Assembly: GCF_003574295.1 (NCBI RefSeq) | Contig: NZ_BHGK01000001.1 | Location: 2,852,001 to 2,916,000, forward strand | Origin: Mediterraneibacter butyricigenes | GTDB taxonomy: Bacteria; Bacillota; Clostridia; Lachnospirales; Lachnospiraceae | Length of the DNA stretch: 64,000 nt | Direction of reading: 5' to 3' | In this document: piece after piece, positions 8,767 to 17,431 of the stretch | Layout of the letters: the number at the start of each line of letters is the position of its first letter | How positions within the stretch are numbered: position 1 is the first letter of the stretch | Notes under the pieces: model-generated | What the model was told of the DNA's origin: nothing | The model's database searches: none | Seen by the model: only the letters and a program-made list of their open reading frames with translations | Translations under genes and position numbers: made by a program

Positions 8767-9831
8767 TCAGACGGAAAGACCCGGTTGATCAAAAAAGGCT
8801 GCGTCTGTCGGATAAATATAGCTGTCACCAATGTCTTTTAATAAAATAATATTCAAATGGTGATTCAGATTCTTCTTATCCAGAGTAATGGCTTCTGTCA
8901 GATTAGAAAGCGGAAGACCACAGGTGACCGGAAGTTCGTATTTGGTCAGGACATCCAGGATACGTTTTGCACAGCCGGGTTTTGTCAGTCCTTTTGCTTC
9001 GGCGAGAAGCGAGATTTGATACATGCCGATTCCGACAGCCTCGCCGTGGCTTTCTCTTTCATAATGATAGTACTGCTCAATGGTGTGGGCCAGAGTATGT
9101 CCGAAATTGAGCAACATGCGCTCGCCTTTGTCAAACTGGTCGTGTTCTACGACTTCCCGCTTAATATCCACACAGCGTGCGATGATATCAGTAAGCTCTG
9201 TTTTCAAATCGTCATAAGAGGTAAAGGATTCCAGTTTTTTGAAAAGAGAAGCATCCTTGATACATCCGTATTTGATAACTTCGCCCATACCGTCTTTCAG
9301 AAAATGATCGGACAGACTGTTTAAAACGGATGGATCGATCAGCACCATTTTTGGGTGATAAAATGCACCGACTAAGTTCTTGCCCTGAGGCAGATCGACT
9401 GCGACTTTGCCTCCGACGGAAGAATCTACCTGAGCCAGAAGAGAGGTGGGAATCTGGATCAGATTGACGCCTCTTAAGAAGCTGGCAGCAGCAAATCCCG
9501 CCAGATCTCCGATCACGCCTCCACCTAAGGCAATGACAAGATCACTTCTGGAAATTTTGGCATCCAGCATCGCTTCATAAATCTTCGGAAGAGACTGGAA
9601 GTTTTTGGTGGTTTCTCCGTGTGGGAGAACAAAATGGGTACAGAATGTCTTTTCTGCGAACTGCCGTTCCAGGATATCACCATAAAGGGGATAGACGTTA
9701 TCATCCGAAATGATCATGATTCTTCGATCCGGGTAATCTTTTAAGATATAATCGGACGCGTGGTTCAAAAGTCCTTCTTCAATATAAATAGGGTAACTGT
9801 TTTTTCCAAGATCTACTACTATGTTTCGCAT
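8767..9831 (-). CDS. aroB: 3-dehydroquinate synthase AroB
   Basis: Cyclises DAHP to 3-dehydroquinate, the second step of the shikimate pathway, with NAD and a divalent metal. 354 residues. GGGVIGDLAGFAAASFLRG is the NAD-binding signature, and GEVIKYG and LNFGHTLAHTIE carry the metal-binding Glu and His residues. AAGGAG sits 6 nt before the ATG. It lies 48 nt downstream of aroF and 106 nt upstream of aroE. Confidence 0.97.
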   Translation of the reverse strand: MRNIVVDLGKNSYPIYIEEGLLNHASDYILKDYPDRRIMIISDDNVYPLYGDILERQFAEKTFCTHFVLPHGETTKNFQSLPKIYEAMLDAKISRSDLVIALGGGVIGDLAGFAAASFLRGVNLIQIPTSLLAQVDSSVGGKVAVDLPQGKNLVGAFYHPKMVLIDPSVLNSLSDHFLKDGMGEVIKYGCIKDASLFKKLESFTSYDDLKTELTDIIARCVDIKREVVEHDQFDKGERMLLNFGHTLAHTIEQYYHYERESHGEAVGIGMYQISLLAEAKGLTKPGCAKRILDVLTKYELPVTCGLPLSNLTEAITLDKKNLNHHLNIILLKDIGDSYIYPTDAAFFDQPGLSV

Positions 9832-9879
9832 GATAACTCCTTTTGTTTCTTAAAATATTATTTCTGAATCATTTCTGGA

Positions 9880-10893
9880 TCAGAATGTTTTGCCGACTGC
9901 GTTTGCAATGGCAGTCAGTTCTTTCATTAATTTGTCAAATTTCTCCGGTTTCAGAGACTGTGCTCCGTCGCAGAGTGCGTTTTCCGGATCGTTGTGGACT
10001 TCGATCATCAGTCCGTCTGCACCGGCTGCTACAGCAGCTTTTGCCATGGAATCAACCAGCCACCATTTTCCTCCGGCATGACTCGGATCGATGACAACCG
10101 GAAGATGTGTCAGTTTCTTGAGGACCGGAATACTCTGGAGATCCAGGGTGTTTCTGGTGTAACTCTCAAAGGTACGGATTCCGCGCTCGCAGAGGATTAC
10201 ATTTTCATTACCGCTTGCCATGATATATTCTGCAGACATGATCCACTCTTCGTAGGTCGCATTTAAGCCACGCTTCAGAAGGATCGGACGTTTTACCTTT
10301 CCTAACTGTTTTAAAAGATCGAAATTTTGCATGTTTCTGGCTCCGATCTGGATCAGATCTACCTTTTCTTCGAAGATATCCAGATATTCTGCGGACATCA
10401 GTTCTGTAACGATCGGAAGTCCTACTTCTTCCTTGACTTTGTAGAGAATGTCAAGACCTTCCAGACCGAGTCCCTGGAAAGAGTAAGGGCTGGTACGTGG
10501 TTTGAAAGCACCGCCTCTTAACAGGTTTGCGCCGGATGCTTTGGCGGCTTTGGCAATCTCCAGTACCTGATCAAAGGTTTCTACGGAGCAGGGACCTGCG
10601 ATAAATGCCATGTTTCCGCTTCCGACTTTGACACCAGATACATCAACCACGGAGTCTTCCGGGTGGAATGCGCGGTTCGCCAGTTTGTAAGGTTCCTGAA
10701 CATGCATGACCTTGTCAACGGAAGAGTCCACTTCAAAAATCTTGGGATCGACTCTGGTGGTATCGCCGATACAGCCGATAACAGTCATTTCCGCTCCGTT
10801 TACAACGTGGGTATCCAGTCCTTTACGCTTGATTAATTCTTCCACTCGTGCTACATTTTCTTTAGATGTATTTGGTTTTAATACAATGATCAT
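9880..10893 (-). CDS. aroF: 3-deoxy-7-phosphoheptulonate synthase (DAHP synthase, type I-beta)
   Basis: First committed step of aromatic biosynthesis: condensation of PEP and erythrose 4-phosphate. 337 residues. Residues about 1-70 ([20 protein letters not shown]) form the ferredoxin-like regulatory domain found in Thermotoga-type enzymes, which gives feedback control by Tyr/Phe. The barrel follows with [26 protein letters not shown] and [14 protein letters not shown] is 10 nt before the ATG, and a strong promoter is at 10980-11008. It heads aroF-aroB-aroE. Confidence 0.96.
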   Translation of the reverse strand: MIIVLKPNTSKENVARVEELIKRKGLDTHVVNGAEMTVIGCIGDTTRVDPKIFEVDSSVDKVMHVQEPYKLANRAFHPEDSVVDVSGVKVGSGNMAFIAGPCSVETFDQVLEIAKAAKASGANLLRGGAFKPRTSPYSFQGLGLEGLDILYKVKEEVGLPIVTELMSAEYLDIFEEKVDLIQIGARNMQNFDLLKQLGKVKRPILLKRGLNATYEEWIMSAEYIMASGNENVILCERGIRTFESYTRNTLDLQSIPVLKKLTHLPVVIDPSHAGGKWWLVDSMAKAAVAAGADGLMIEVHNDPENALCDGAQSLKPEKFDKLMKELTAIANAVGKTF

Positions 10894-10979
10894 TTGGAAA
10901 GATCCTCCTTCGTTTCAATATTCCCCATCTATTCGCACTGTAAAATTTTAACTGTTTAAAGTGTGAAAAACTATGCATT

Positions 10980-11008
10980 ATGATAACGTGATTCATACTT
11001 TTTGTCAA
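10980..11008 (-). promoter_or_regulatory. Sigma-A promoter of the aroF operon
   Basis: On the minus strand a perfect TTGACA, 17-nt spacer, TATCAT. The leader to aroF is short and shows no T-box or trp-type attenuator. Confidence 0.82.
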
Positions 11009-11064
11009 TAGATTTTGGGAAAAAGGAAGGGAAAAGAAGAAAAAACGGGAAGAATCAGAATTGC

Positions 11065-11093
11065 ATGACAAAATACCAAAGTTATGGTATACT
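11065..11093 (+). promoter_or_regulatory. Sigma-A promoter of the pyrH operon
   Basis: ATGACA, 17-nt spacer, TATACT, ending 30 nt before the pyrH ATG. It is divergent from the aroF promoter. Confidence 0.72.
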
Positions 11094-11123
11094 TCAATTT
11101 AGAAAATATAAAGGAGCATACAG

Positions 11124-11819
11124 ATGAAAAGAGTATTATTAAAACTCAGCGGAGAGGCACTTGCCGGTGAGAAAAAGACAGGATTTGATGAAGCGACCTG
11201 TATCGGTGTTGCAAAGCAGGTAAAGACGCTTGTTGATCAGGGAATACAGGTAGCGATTGTAACAGGTGGCGGTAACTTCTGGAGAGGAAGAACCAGCGAG
11301 ACCATCGATCGTACAAAGGCCGATCAGATCGGGATGCTGGCGACGGTTATGAACTGCATTTATGTTTCCGACATTTTCCGTTTTGTGGGAATGGAGACAG
11401 AAGTATATACCCCGTTTGTATGCGGTGCATTTACCAAACTTTTTTCAAAAGATGCAGCGACAGAGGCAATGAACAATGGAAAGGTCGTATTCTTTGCAGG
11501 TGGAACCGGACATCCTTATTTCTCCACAGATACAGGAGCAGTTCTTCGCGCAATCGAGATTGAGGCGGATGCGATGCTGTTGGCAAAGGCAATCGACGGA
11601 ATCTACGACAGTGACCCGAAGGTAAATCCGAATGCGAAGAAGTATGCAGAACTGAGTATTCAGGATGTGATCGATCAGAAACTGGCGGCAGTGGATCTGA
11701 CAGCTTCCATCCTCTGTCTGGAGAACAAGCTTCCAATGCTGGTATTTGGTCTGAACGAACCGAACAGTATCGTAGAGACGATGTTCGGAACCTTTAACGG
11801 TACGAAGGTAACGGTATAA
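11124..11819 (+). CDS. pyrH: UMP kinase PyrH
   Basis: Phosphorylates UMP to UDP; an essential hexameric amino-acid-kinase-fold enzyme. 231 residues. KLSGEALAGE at the N-terminus and VTGGGNFWRGR are the phosphate-binding loops, and a DSDP motif occurs near residue 160. AAAGGAG precedes the ATG. First gene of the conserved pyrH-frr-uppS-cdsA-dxr-rseP cluster; tsf and rpsB, often upstream in other bacteria, are not here. Confidence 0.96.
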   Translation: MKRVLLKLSGEALAGEKKTGFDEATCIGVAKQVKTLVDQGIQVAIVTGGGNFWRGRTSETIDRTKADQIGMLATVMNCIYVSDIFRFVGMETEVYTPFVCGAFTKLFSKDAATEAMNNGKVVFFAGGTGHPYFSTDTGAVLRAIEIEADAMLLAKAIDGIYDSDPKVNPNAKKYAELSIQDVIDQKLAAVDLTASILCLENKLPMLVFGLNEPNSIVETMFGTFNGTKVTV

Positions 11820-11874
11820 TCGGGGATTGTTTTAATGCCCACATTAATATAGGAAAGAAACGGAGGAATTCAAC

Positions 11875-12426
11875 ATGGATGAAAGACTGAACGTATATGA
11901 AGAAAAAATGTCAAAGACATTGGACAATTTAAATGGAGAACTGGCAACGATCCGTGCAGGACGTGCCAATCCGAATGTACTGAATAAACTGACCGTAGAT
12001 TATTACGGATCTCCTACACCGATCCAGCAGGTTGCAAATGTATCGGTTCCGGAGGCTCGGATGATCCAGATTCAGCCATGGGAAAAGAGTATGCTCAAAG
12101 AGATCGAGAAAGCAATCATGACATCTGATCTGGGAATCAATCCGACCAATGATGGAACGTCTGTACGCCTGATCTTCCCGGAACTGACAGAGGAAAGACG
12201 TAAAGAGCTGGCAAAAGACGTCAAGAAAAAAGGAGAGGCTGCAAAAGTAGCTGTCCGCAACATTCGTCGTGACGGGAATGAAGCGTTTAAGAAACTGAAA
12301 GGATCTGAGGTTTCCGAGGATACCATCAAAGATATGGAAGCAGATCTGCAGAAACTGACAGATAAATATATCGCAAAGGTAGACAAGTCTGTGGAAGCAA
12401 AATCCAAGGAGATCATGACAGTCTAA
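11875..12426 (+). CDS. frr: Ribosome recycling factor
   Basis: Splits the post-termination ribosome with EF-G. 183 residues, near the standard 185. TIRAGRANP near residue 25 and the C-terminal three-helix part (KKKGEAAKVAVRNIRRD) are typical. CGGAGG precedes the ATG. Its transcript may partly stop at the hairpin at 12443-12487. Confidence 0.97.
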   Translation: MDERLNVYEEKMSKTLDNLNGELATIRAGRANPNVLNKLTVDYYGSPTPIQQVANVSVPEARMIQIQPWEKSMLKEIEKAIMTSDLGINPTNDGTSVRLIFPELTEERRKELAKDVKKKGEAAKVAVRNIRRDGNEAFKKLKGSEVSEDTIKDMEADLQKLTDKYIAKVDKSVEAKSKEIMTV

Positions 12427-12442
12427 CAGAAAGTAAAAATAA

Positions 12443-12487
12443 AAAAGAGAGGGGCCCGGTTCGGTGTTTGACCGGAGCCTCTTTTGG
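12443..12487 (+). terminator. Terminator or attenuator between frr and uppS
   Basis: AAAAGAG with GG and CCGGT on the left pairs with ACCGG, CC and CTCTTTT on the right, giving a long GC-rich hairpin ending in TTTT at about 12485. As uppS-cdsA-dxr-rseP lack a visible promoter of their own, this probably only reduces read-through. Confidence 0.65.
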
Positions 12488-12518
12488 CGTTTTAATCGAT
12501 GAAAAGGGAGGAAACATC

Positions 12519-13235
12519 ATGAATGTACCACAGCATGTGGCAATTATCCTGGATGGAAACGGACGCTGGGCGAAGAAACGGGGAATGCCGAGAAATTACG
12601 GGCACGCTCAGGGAGCGAAGAATGTGGAAAAGATCTGCGAAGAAGCCTGGAGAATGGGAATCAAGTACCTGACAGTGTATGCATTTTCCACAGAGAACTG
12701 GAACCGTCCGCAAAATGAAGTGGATGCGCTGATGAAGCTGTTGCGCAATTATATGAAGACTTGTCTGAAAACAGCAGCACAAAATGATATGAAGGTTCGT
12801 GTGATCGGCGATATTACACGTCTGGATGAAGATATTCAGAAGCGGATTCTCGAACTGGAAGAGGCTACGAAGGACAATGGCGGTTTGAATTTTCAGATTG
12901 CGATTAACTATGGGAGTCGTGATGAGATGATTCGTGCCATGAAGAAGTTAAGTGATGACTGCATGAAAGGTTCGGTAAAGGCAGAAGATATAACGGAAGA
13001 GTTGTTCTCGGACTATCTGGATACCAAAGGAATCCCGGATCCGGATCTGCTGATTCGTACCAGCGGGGAATTGAGACTGTCCAATTTCCTGTTGTGGCAG
13101 TTGGCTTATGCGGAATTCTATTTTACAGATGTGCCATGGCCGGATTTTACCAAGGAAGAGCTGGAAAAAGCGGTTGTTCAGTACAACAGCCGTGACAGAA
13201 GATACGGTGGCGTGAAGGAGGAGACAAATGTTTAA
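12519..13235 (+). CDS. uppS: Isoprenyl transferase (undecaprenyl diphosphate synthase)
   Basis: Condenses isopentenyl diphosphate units onto farnesyl diphosphate to give the C55 carrier for cell-wall synthesis. 238 residues from ATG 12519, which has GGGAGG 7 nt in front; an in-frame extension to 12468 lies inside the preceding hairpin and is rejected. LDGNGRWAKKRG holds the catalytic Asp and diphosphate-binding residues, and YAFSTENW and RTSGELRLSNFLLWQ are conserved. Its last 8 nt overlap cdsA. Confidence 0.96.
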   Translation: MNVPQHVAIILDGNGRWAKKRGMPRNYGHAQGAKNVEKICEEAWRMGIKYLTVYAFSTENWNRPQNEVDALMKLLRNYMKTCLKTAAQNDMKVRVIGDITRLDEDIQKRILELEEATKDNGGLNFQIAINYGSRDEMIRAMKKLSDDCMKGSVKAEDITEELFSDYLDTKGIPDPDLLIRTSGELRLSNFLLWQLAYAEFYFTDVPWPDFTKEELEKAVVQYNSRDRRYGGVKEETNV

Positions 13236-14061
13236 GACGCGATTGTTAAGCGGGATTGTGCTGGTATTGATTGCGCTGGTAACGGTAATCTGTGGAGGCA
13301 ACCTTCTGTTTGCCACGGTGCTGATCATCAGCCTGATCGGTATGAATGAATTGTATAAAGTCTTCGGGATAGATAAAAAGGCTCCCGGTATCATAGGGTA
13401 TCTGGGTGCGATTTTGTTTTATATCGGAATTTACCTGGATCTGTATCGGAATTTGTTTAATGAAAATCCGTATTTTGATGCGGTAGACTGGCCGCTGATG
13501 CTGACGATGGTTCTGGTGATCCTGCTGATGGCATCCTACGTCTTTGCATTTCCGCATTATAAAACGGAACAGATCGTGGTTGCATTTTTTGGGGTGTTCT
13601 ATGTAGCGGTGATGCTGTCTTATATTTTCCAGACCAGAATCCTGCCGGGAGGCGTATTCAGTGTATGGCTGGTATTCTTATGTTCCTGGGGATGTGACAC
13701 CTGTGCTTACTGTACCGGAATGTTGATCGGAAAACATAAAATGGCACCGGTTCTGAGTCCGAAGAAATCCACCGAAGGAGCAGTGGGCGGTGTCGTAGGA
13801 GCAGCGCTTTTGGGCGTGTTGTACGGATGTGCCATCAATCACTGGGGCGGAGCAAATGTCGCGGTTGCAGGATATGCGATCGTGTGTGCGGCAGGTGCGT
13901 TGATCTCTATGGTAGGAGATCTGGCGGCTTCGGCAATCAAACGAAATCATGAGATCAAAGATTACGGAACACTGATTCCGGGACACGGAGGAATTCTGGA
14001 CCGCTTTGACAGCGTAATCTTTACGGCGCCGATCATTTATTATCTGGTAGCATTGCTGTAA
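13228..14061 (+). CDS. cdsA: Phosphatidate cytidylyltransferase
   Basis: Makes CDP-diacylglycerol, the precursor of phospholipids, in the membrane. 277 residues with about eight hydrophobic helices. The C-terminal signature SAIKRNHEIKDYGTLIPGHG followed by GILDRFDS matches the CdsA family pattern. Its start codon overlaps the uppS stop, indicating translational coupling. Confidence 0.95.
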   Translation: MFKTRLLSGIVLVLIALVTVICGGNLLFATVLIISLIGMNELYKVFGIDKKAPGIIGYLGAILFYIGIYLDLYRNLFNENPYFDAVDWPLMLTMVLVILLMASYVFAFPHYKTEQIVVAFFGVFYVAVMLSYIFQTRILPGGVFSVWLVFLCSWGCDTCAYCTGMLIGKHKMAPVLSPKKSTEGAVGGVVGAALLGVLYGCAINHWGGANVAVAGYAIVCAAGALISMVGDLAASAIKRNHEIKDYGTLIPGHGGILDRFDSVIFTAPIIYYLVALL

Positions 14062-14112
14062 AACCGGTGAAGAATTTGAAACAGGGGATAAAAAGAAGGG
14101 ACGATCAGGAAA

Positions 14113-15255
14113 ATGAAGCATATTGTAGTATTAGGGTCTACCGGTTCCATCGGAACCCAGACACTGGATGTGGTGAGATGTCAGGAAGATATGGAGATCT
14201 GTGCACTGGCGGCCGGAAGTAATATTGTACGACTGGAGGAGCAGATCAGGGAGTTCCATCCGAAAAAGGTGGCAGTCTGGGAGGAAGAAAAAGCCAGAGA
14301 ACTCCGGACGAAGGTGAAGGATCTGGATGTCTGTGTCCTCTCCGGGATGGAAGGGCTTCTGGAACTGGCAGTGATGGAAGAAGCAGATGTGCTCGTGACG
14401 GCTGTTGTCGGTATGATTGGAATCCGTCCGACGATTGAGGCAATCAAGGCCGGAAAAGATATTGCACTTGCCAATAAAGAAACACTGGTGACGGCGGGAC
14501 ATCTGATCATGCCACTGGCAGCGGAAAAGCAGGTAAAGATCCTGCCGGTGGACAGTGAACACAGTGCAATCTTCCAGTGTTTACAGGCAAAAAAAGAGAT
14601 CCGTCCGCACAAGATCCTGCTTACGGCTTCGGGCGGTCCGTTCCGGGGAAAGAAAAAAGAAGATCTGGAGAAGGTGCAGCTTGAGGATGCTCTGAAACAC
14701 CCGAACTGGGCGATGGGTAAAAAGATCACCATCGATTCTTCGACCATGGTTAATAAAGGTCTGGAAGTGATGGAGGCAAGATGGCTCTTTGACGTAAAGA
14801 TGGAACAGGTGCAGGTTGTGGTTCAGCCACAGAGTATCATTCATTCCATGGTGGAATTTGATGACGGTGCGGTCATGGCACAGCTTGGTACACCGGACAT
14901 GAGACTGCCGATTCAATATGCACTGACCTATCCGGATCGACGGTATCTGTCAGGAGAGCGTTTGGATTTTGAGACACTGACCCGGATTACCTTTGAGAAA
15001 CCGGATATGAAAACCTTTTATGGATTAAGATTGGCGTATGAGGCCGGTACAGTTGGGGGAACGCTTCCAACCGTATTCAACGCGGCAAATGAAAGGGCGG
15101 TCAGCAAATTTCTTGCCCGCAAGATCCGGTATCCGCAGATCACGGAGATCATTCAGGAGTGTATGAGAAATCATCAGACCAGAAAAGAACCGACTCTGGA
15201 TGAAATCCTGGAGATCGAACAGGAAACTTACGAATTTATTGAAAGCAGATGGTAG
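14113..15255 (+). CDS. dxr: 1-deoxy-D-xylulose-5-phosphate reductoisomerase
   Basis: Converts DXP to MEP in the non-mevalonate isoprenoid pathway. 380 residues. LGSTGSIGTQTLDVV is the NADPH loop, LANKETLV and PVDSEHSAIFQ the metal/substrate part, and FNAANERAV is in the C-terminal domain. Its place between cdsA and rseP is conserved in Firmicutes. Five nucleotides separate it from the rseP start. Confidence 0.97.
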   Translation: MKHIVVLGSTGSIGTQTLDVVRCQEDMEICALAAGSNIVRLEEQIREFHPKKVAVWEEEKARELRTKVKDLDVCVLSGMEGLLELAVMEEADVLVTAVVGMIGIRPTIEAIKAGKDIALANKETLVTAGHLIMPLAAEKQVKILPVDSEHSAIFQCLQAKKEIRPHKILLTASGGPFRGKKKEDLEKVQLEDALKHPNWAMGKKITIDSSTMVNKGLEVMEARWLFDVKMEQVQVVVQPQSIIHSMVEFDDGAVMAQLGTPDMRLPIQYALTYPDRRYLSGERLDFETLTRITFEKPDMKTFYGLRLAYEAGTVGGTLPTVFNAANERAVSKFLARKIRYPQITEIIQECMRNHQTRKEPTLDEILEIEQETYEFIESRW

Positions 15256-15259
15256 GAGC

Positions 15260-16291
15260 ATGGGAATTGTTTTAGCGATTATTGTATTCAGTTTTATCGT
15301 GATCTTTCATGAACTGGGGCATTTTACACTTGCAAAATTAAACGGAATACAGGTAGACGAATTCTGTCTGGGACTGGGGCCTACGATTTTCGGAAAAGAG
15401 ATCAAAGGGACAAAATTTTCTCTGAAGCTGCTGCCGTTTGGCGGAGCATGCATGATGGGAGAGGATGACGCGGAGAATCTGGCGGAAGGCAGCTTTAACA
15501 GCAAATCTGTCTGGGCCCGAATCTCGGTGATCGCAGCCGGCCCTGTATTTAATTTTATCCTGGCTTTTATTATGGCGGTGATTCTGGTCGGATTTGTCGG
15601 ATATGACAAACCGGTGCTTAGTGGTGTCACGGAAGGATATGCGGCAGAGGAAGCCGGGATGCAGGAGGGGGATGAACTGTTAAAGATTAATAACAGTCGG
15701 ATCCATCTCTGGAGAGAAGTTTCGATTTACAATGCCATGCATCAGGGAGAATCTGCGGAGATCACGTACAGACGTGACGGCGAGACATATACCGTAACTC
15801 TGACACCGAAGCAGGACGAAGACACCGGATATTATTATTACGGAGTAAAAGGCCCGACGGCGCAGACAAAGGCAAATGCGATCACTGCGGTGCAGTATGG
15901 CTGGTATAATCTGGAATATATGGTGAAATATACGATCCAGTGCCTGAAAATGATGGTCAGAGGGCAGGTCGGAATCAAGGATATGTCCGGACCTGTGGGA
16001 GTGGTAGATATGATGGATACCACCTACAAGGAGTCCTCATCCATGGGAGCTGGCGTAGTTGCGCTGAACTTCTTAAGTATCGCCATTTTATTATCGGCGA
16101 ACCTGGGGGTTATGAACCTGTTGCCGATTCCTGCATTGGATGGCGGAAGACTGGTCTTTCTGCTGATCGAAGCGGTCAGAAGAAAACGGGTGCCGCCGGA
16201 AAAAGAAGGGATGGTCCATTTTGCAGGACTTGTGGCATTGATGGTATTGATGGTCGTAATTATGTATAATGATATCCTGAAACTTTTATAA
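15260..16291 (+). CDS. rseP: RIP metalloprotease RseP (site-2 protease)
   Basis: Intramembrane zinc protease that clips membrane-bound anti-sigma factors and remnant signal peptides. 343 residues. HELGHF in the first helix gives the zinc His residues and catalytic Glu, a PDZ domain lies at about residues 115-195, and NLLPIPALDGGRLVF gives the third metal ligand. ATG 15260 has GTAGGAGC upstream; the longer frame inside dxr is rejected. ispG, which usually follows in Clostridia, is absent; a terminator follows instead. Confidence 0.95.
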   Translation: MGIVLAIIVFSFIVIFHELGHFTLAKLNGIQVDEFCLGLGPTIFGKEIKGTKFSLKLLPFGGACMMGEDDAENLAEGSFNSKSVWARISVIAAGPVFNFILAFIMAVILVGFVGYDKPVLSGVTEGYAAEEAGMQEGDELLKINNSRIHLWREVSIYNAMHQGESAEITYRRDGETYTVTLTPKQDEDTGYYYYGVKGPTAQTKANAITAVQYGWYNLEYMVKYTIQCLKMMVRGQVGIKDMSGPVGVVDMMDTTYKESSSMGAGVVALNFLSIAILLSANLGVMNLLPIPALDGGRLVFLLIEAVRRKRVPPEKEGMVHFAGLVALMVLMVVIMYNDILKLL

Positions 16292-16312
16292 AGTATATGA
16301 AGGTTTATTTCT

Positions 16313-16342
16313 TCCCGCAAAAGGTTGCAACGGGAACCGCTT
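16313..16342 (+). repeat. Fragment of the dispersed ~135-bp repeat
   Basis: 30 nt (CCCGCAAAAGGTTGC, then AACGGGAACCGCTT) match the left end of the full copy at 52884-53017 exactly. The rest is missing. It lies between rseP and its terminator, in a region otherwise free of genes. Confidence 0.75.
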
Positions 16343-16372
16343 ATTTTCACTGGAATTCAAAAATAAGATACG

Positions 16373-16413
16373 AAAAAACGCCAGTTCCGACGTTCATCGG
16401 TTCTGGCGTTTTT
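16373..16413 (+). terminator. Rho-independent terminator after rseP
   Basis: AAAAACGCCAG plus CCGA pairs with TCGG plus CTGGCGTTTTTT. This strong hairpin closes the pyrH-rseP operon. Confidence 0.9.
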
Positions 16414-16452
16414 TCATGCAACCTAATTGGGTAGGTATGAAAGGTAACTCTA

Positions 16453-16596
16453 CTACATCGTGAGAGGGATGCCTTTTGTTACTTTGCGGATGCCTTTCCA
16501 TACAAGAATGACCGGAAGTGAAACCAGAATATATAATGAGGTTAAAAGTCCGGTCAGACCTCCGACAATAATCAGAATCATAATTCCTGGGTTCAT
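16453..16596 (-). CDS. Small membrane protein (47 residues)
   Basis: MNPGIMILIIVGGLTGLLTS begins a mostly hydrophobic 47-residue protein with one long helix (about residues 4-33) and a short basic tail (KGIRKVTKG). AAAGGAG lies 11 nt before ATG 16596. It is 100 nt downstream of the KdpE-like regulator on the same strand. I do not recognise the family. Its size resembles KdpF-like accessory peptides, but the sequence gives no real evidence of that. Confidence 0.6.
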   Translation of the reverse strand: MNPGIMILIIVGGLTGLLTSLYILVSLPVILVWKGIRKVTKGIPLTM

Positions 16597-16696
16597 AAAA
16601 TGTCTCACTCCTTTGCGTTTTTGATAAGCCCTATACGCATATTTTAAAAGATGAGACAGGGAAAGAAAAGCAATCAGGGGCTTCCTTAGCGCGATT

Positions 16697-17416
16697 TTAA
16701 CGGGAAGAAAGCTGCTCGTCTTCTGACATACGGTAACCGACTCCGACTTCCGTAAACAGGTATTTTGGCTGGGAAGGATTGCCCTCGATCTTGCGGCGGA
16801 TATTTGCCATATTGACGCGAAGAATTTTATTATCTGTATCGGTAAAAGGCCCCCAGACATTTTCCATAATGGAAGAGTAGGTCATGACTTTCCCGGAGTT
16901 CTGGGCGAGAAAACATACAATTTTATATTCAATCGGGGTCAGATGAATTTCCTGACCGGCAAGAGTTAAAAACCTTTTTTCAAAGTCAAGAACCAGCTCC
17001 TGACATTGATAGGGGCGAATATAAAGGTCTGTGTCGTTATTCAGACGATTACTGTGACGGATGGAGGTGCGGATTCGTGCCAACAGCTCCGATGTTCCGA
17101 AGGGTTTGGTGATGTAATCATCGGCACCGAGATCCAGGGCCTTTACTTTTTCGGATTCGTTGCTTCTGGCAGAGATCACGATGATCGGAGCACTGCTCCA
17201 GGTCCGGATCTTCTGAATGACCTGACAGCCATCCATATCAGGCAGTCCGAGATCCAGAAGAATGACATCCGGTCCGAGCGAGGTGGTTAATTGCAGACCT
17301 TCGGCTCCGGTTTTGGCTGTTGAAACCTTGTATCCGTGATTCTTTAATAATTTGGTGACGAAATCCAGGATATTCTGTTCGTCTTCAATGAATAAAATAG
17401 AAAATTTCTGATGCAT
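16697..17416 (-). CDS. KdpE-like response regulator (OmpR/PhoB family)
   Basis: DNA-binding regulator paired with the adjacent histidine kinase. 239 residues from ATG 17416. The receiver domain (about 5-118) has the acidic FIEDE pocket, the phospho-accepting Asp in VILLDLGLPDMDG, and a late lysine (ITKPFG). The winged-helix domain (about 135-232) contains LTPIEYKIVCFLAQNSGKV. I prefer the fourth-codon ATG because AAAGGAG is 10 nt in front of it; ATG 17425 would be too close. The kinase stop is 15 nt upstream. Similarity to KdpE is by domain style, but there are no kdpFABC genes nearby, so the target is unknown. Confidence 0.88.
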   Translation of the reverse strand: MHQKFSILFIEDEQNILDFVTKLLKNHGYKVSTAKTGAEGLQLTTSLGPDVILLDLGLPDMDGCQVIQKIRTWSSAPIIVISARSNESEKVKALDLGADDYITKPFGTSELLARIRTSIRHSNRLNNDTDLYIRPYQCQELVLDFEKRFLTLAGQEIHLTPIEYKIVCFLAQNSGKVMTYSSIMENVWGPFTDTDNKILRVNMANIRRKIEGNPSQPKYLFTEVGVGYRMSEDEQLSSR

Positions 17417-17431
17417 TGTTTGCATTCTCCT

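Noticed and set aside
10894-11064. T-box or trp-type attenuator before aroF
   Set aside because: The leader is short and lacks a T-box sequence or a terminator/antiterminator pair.
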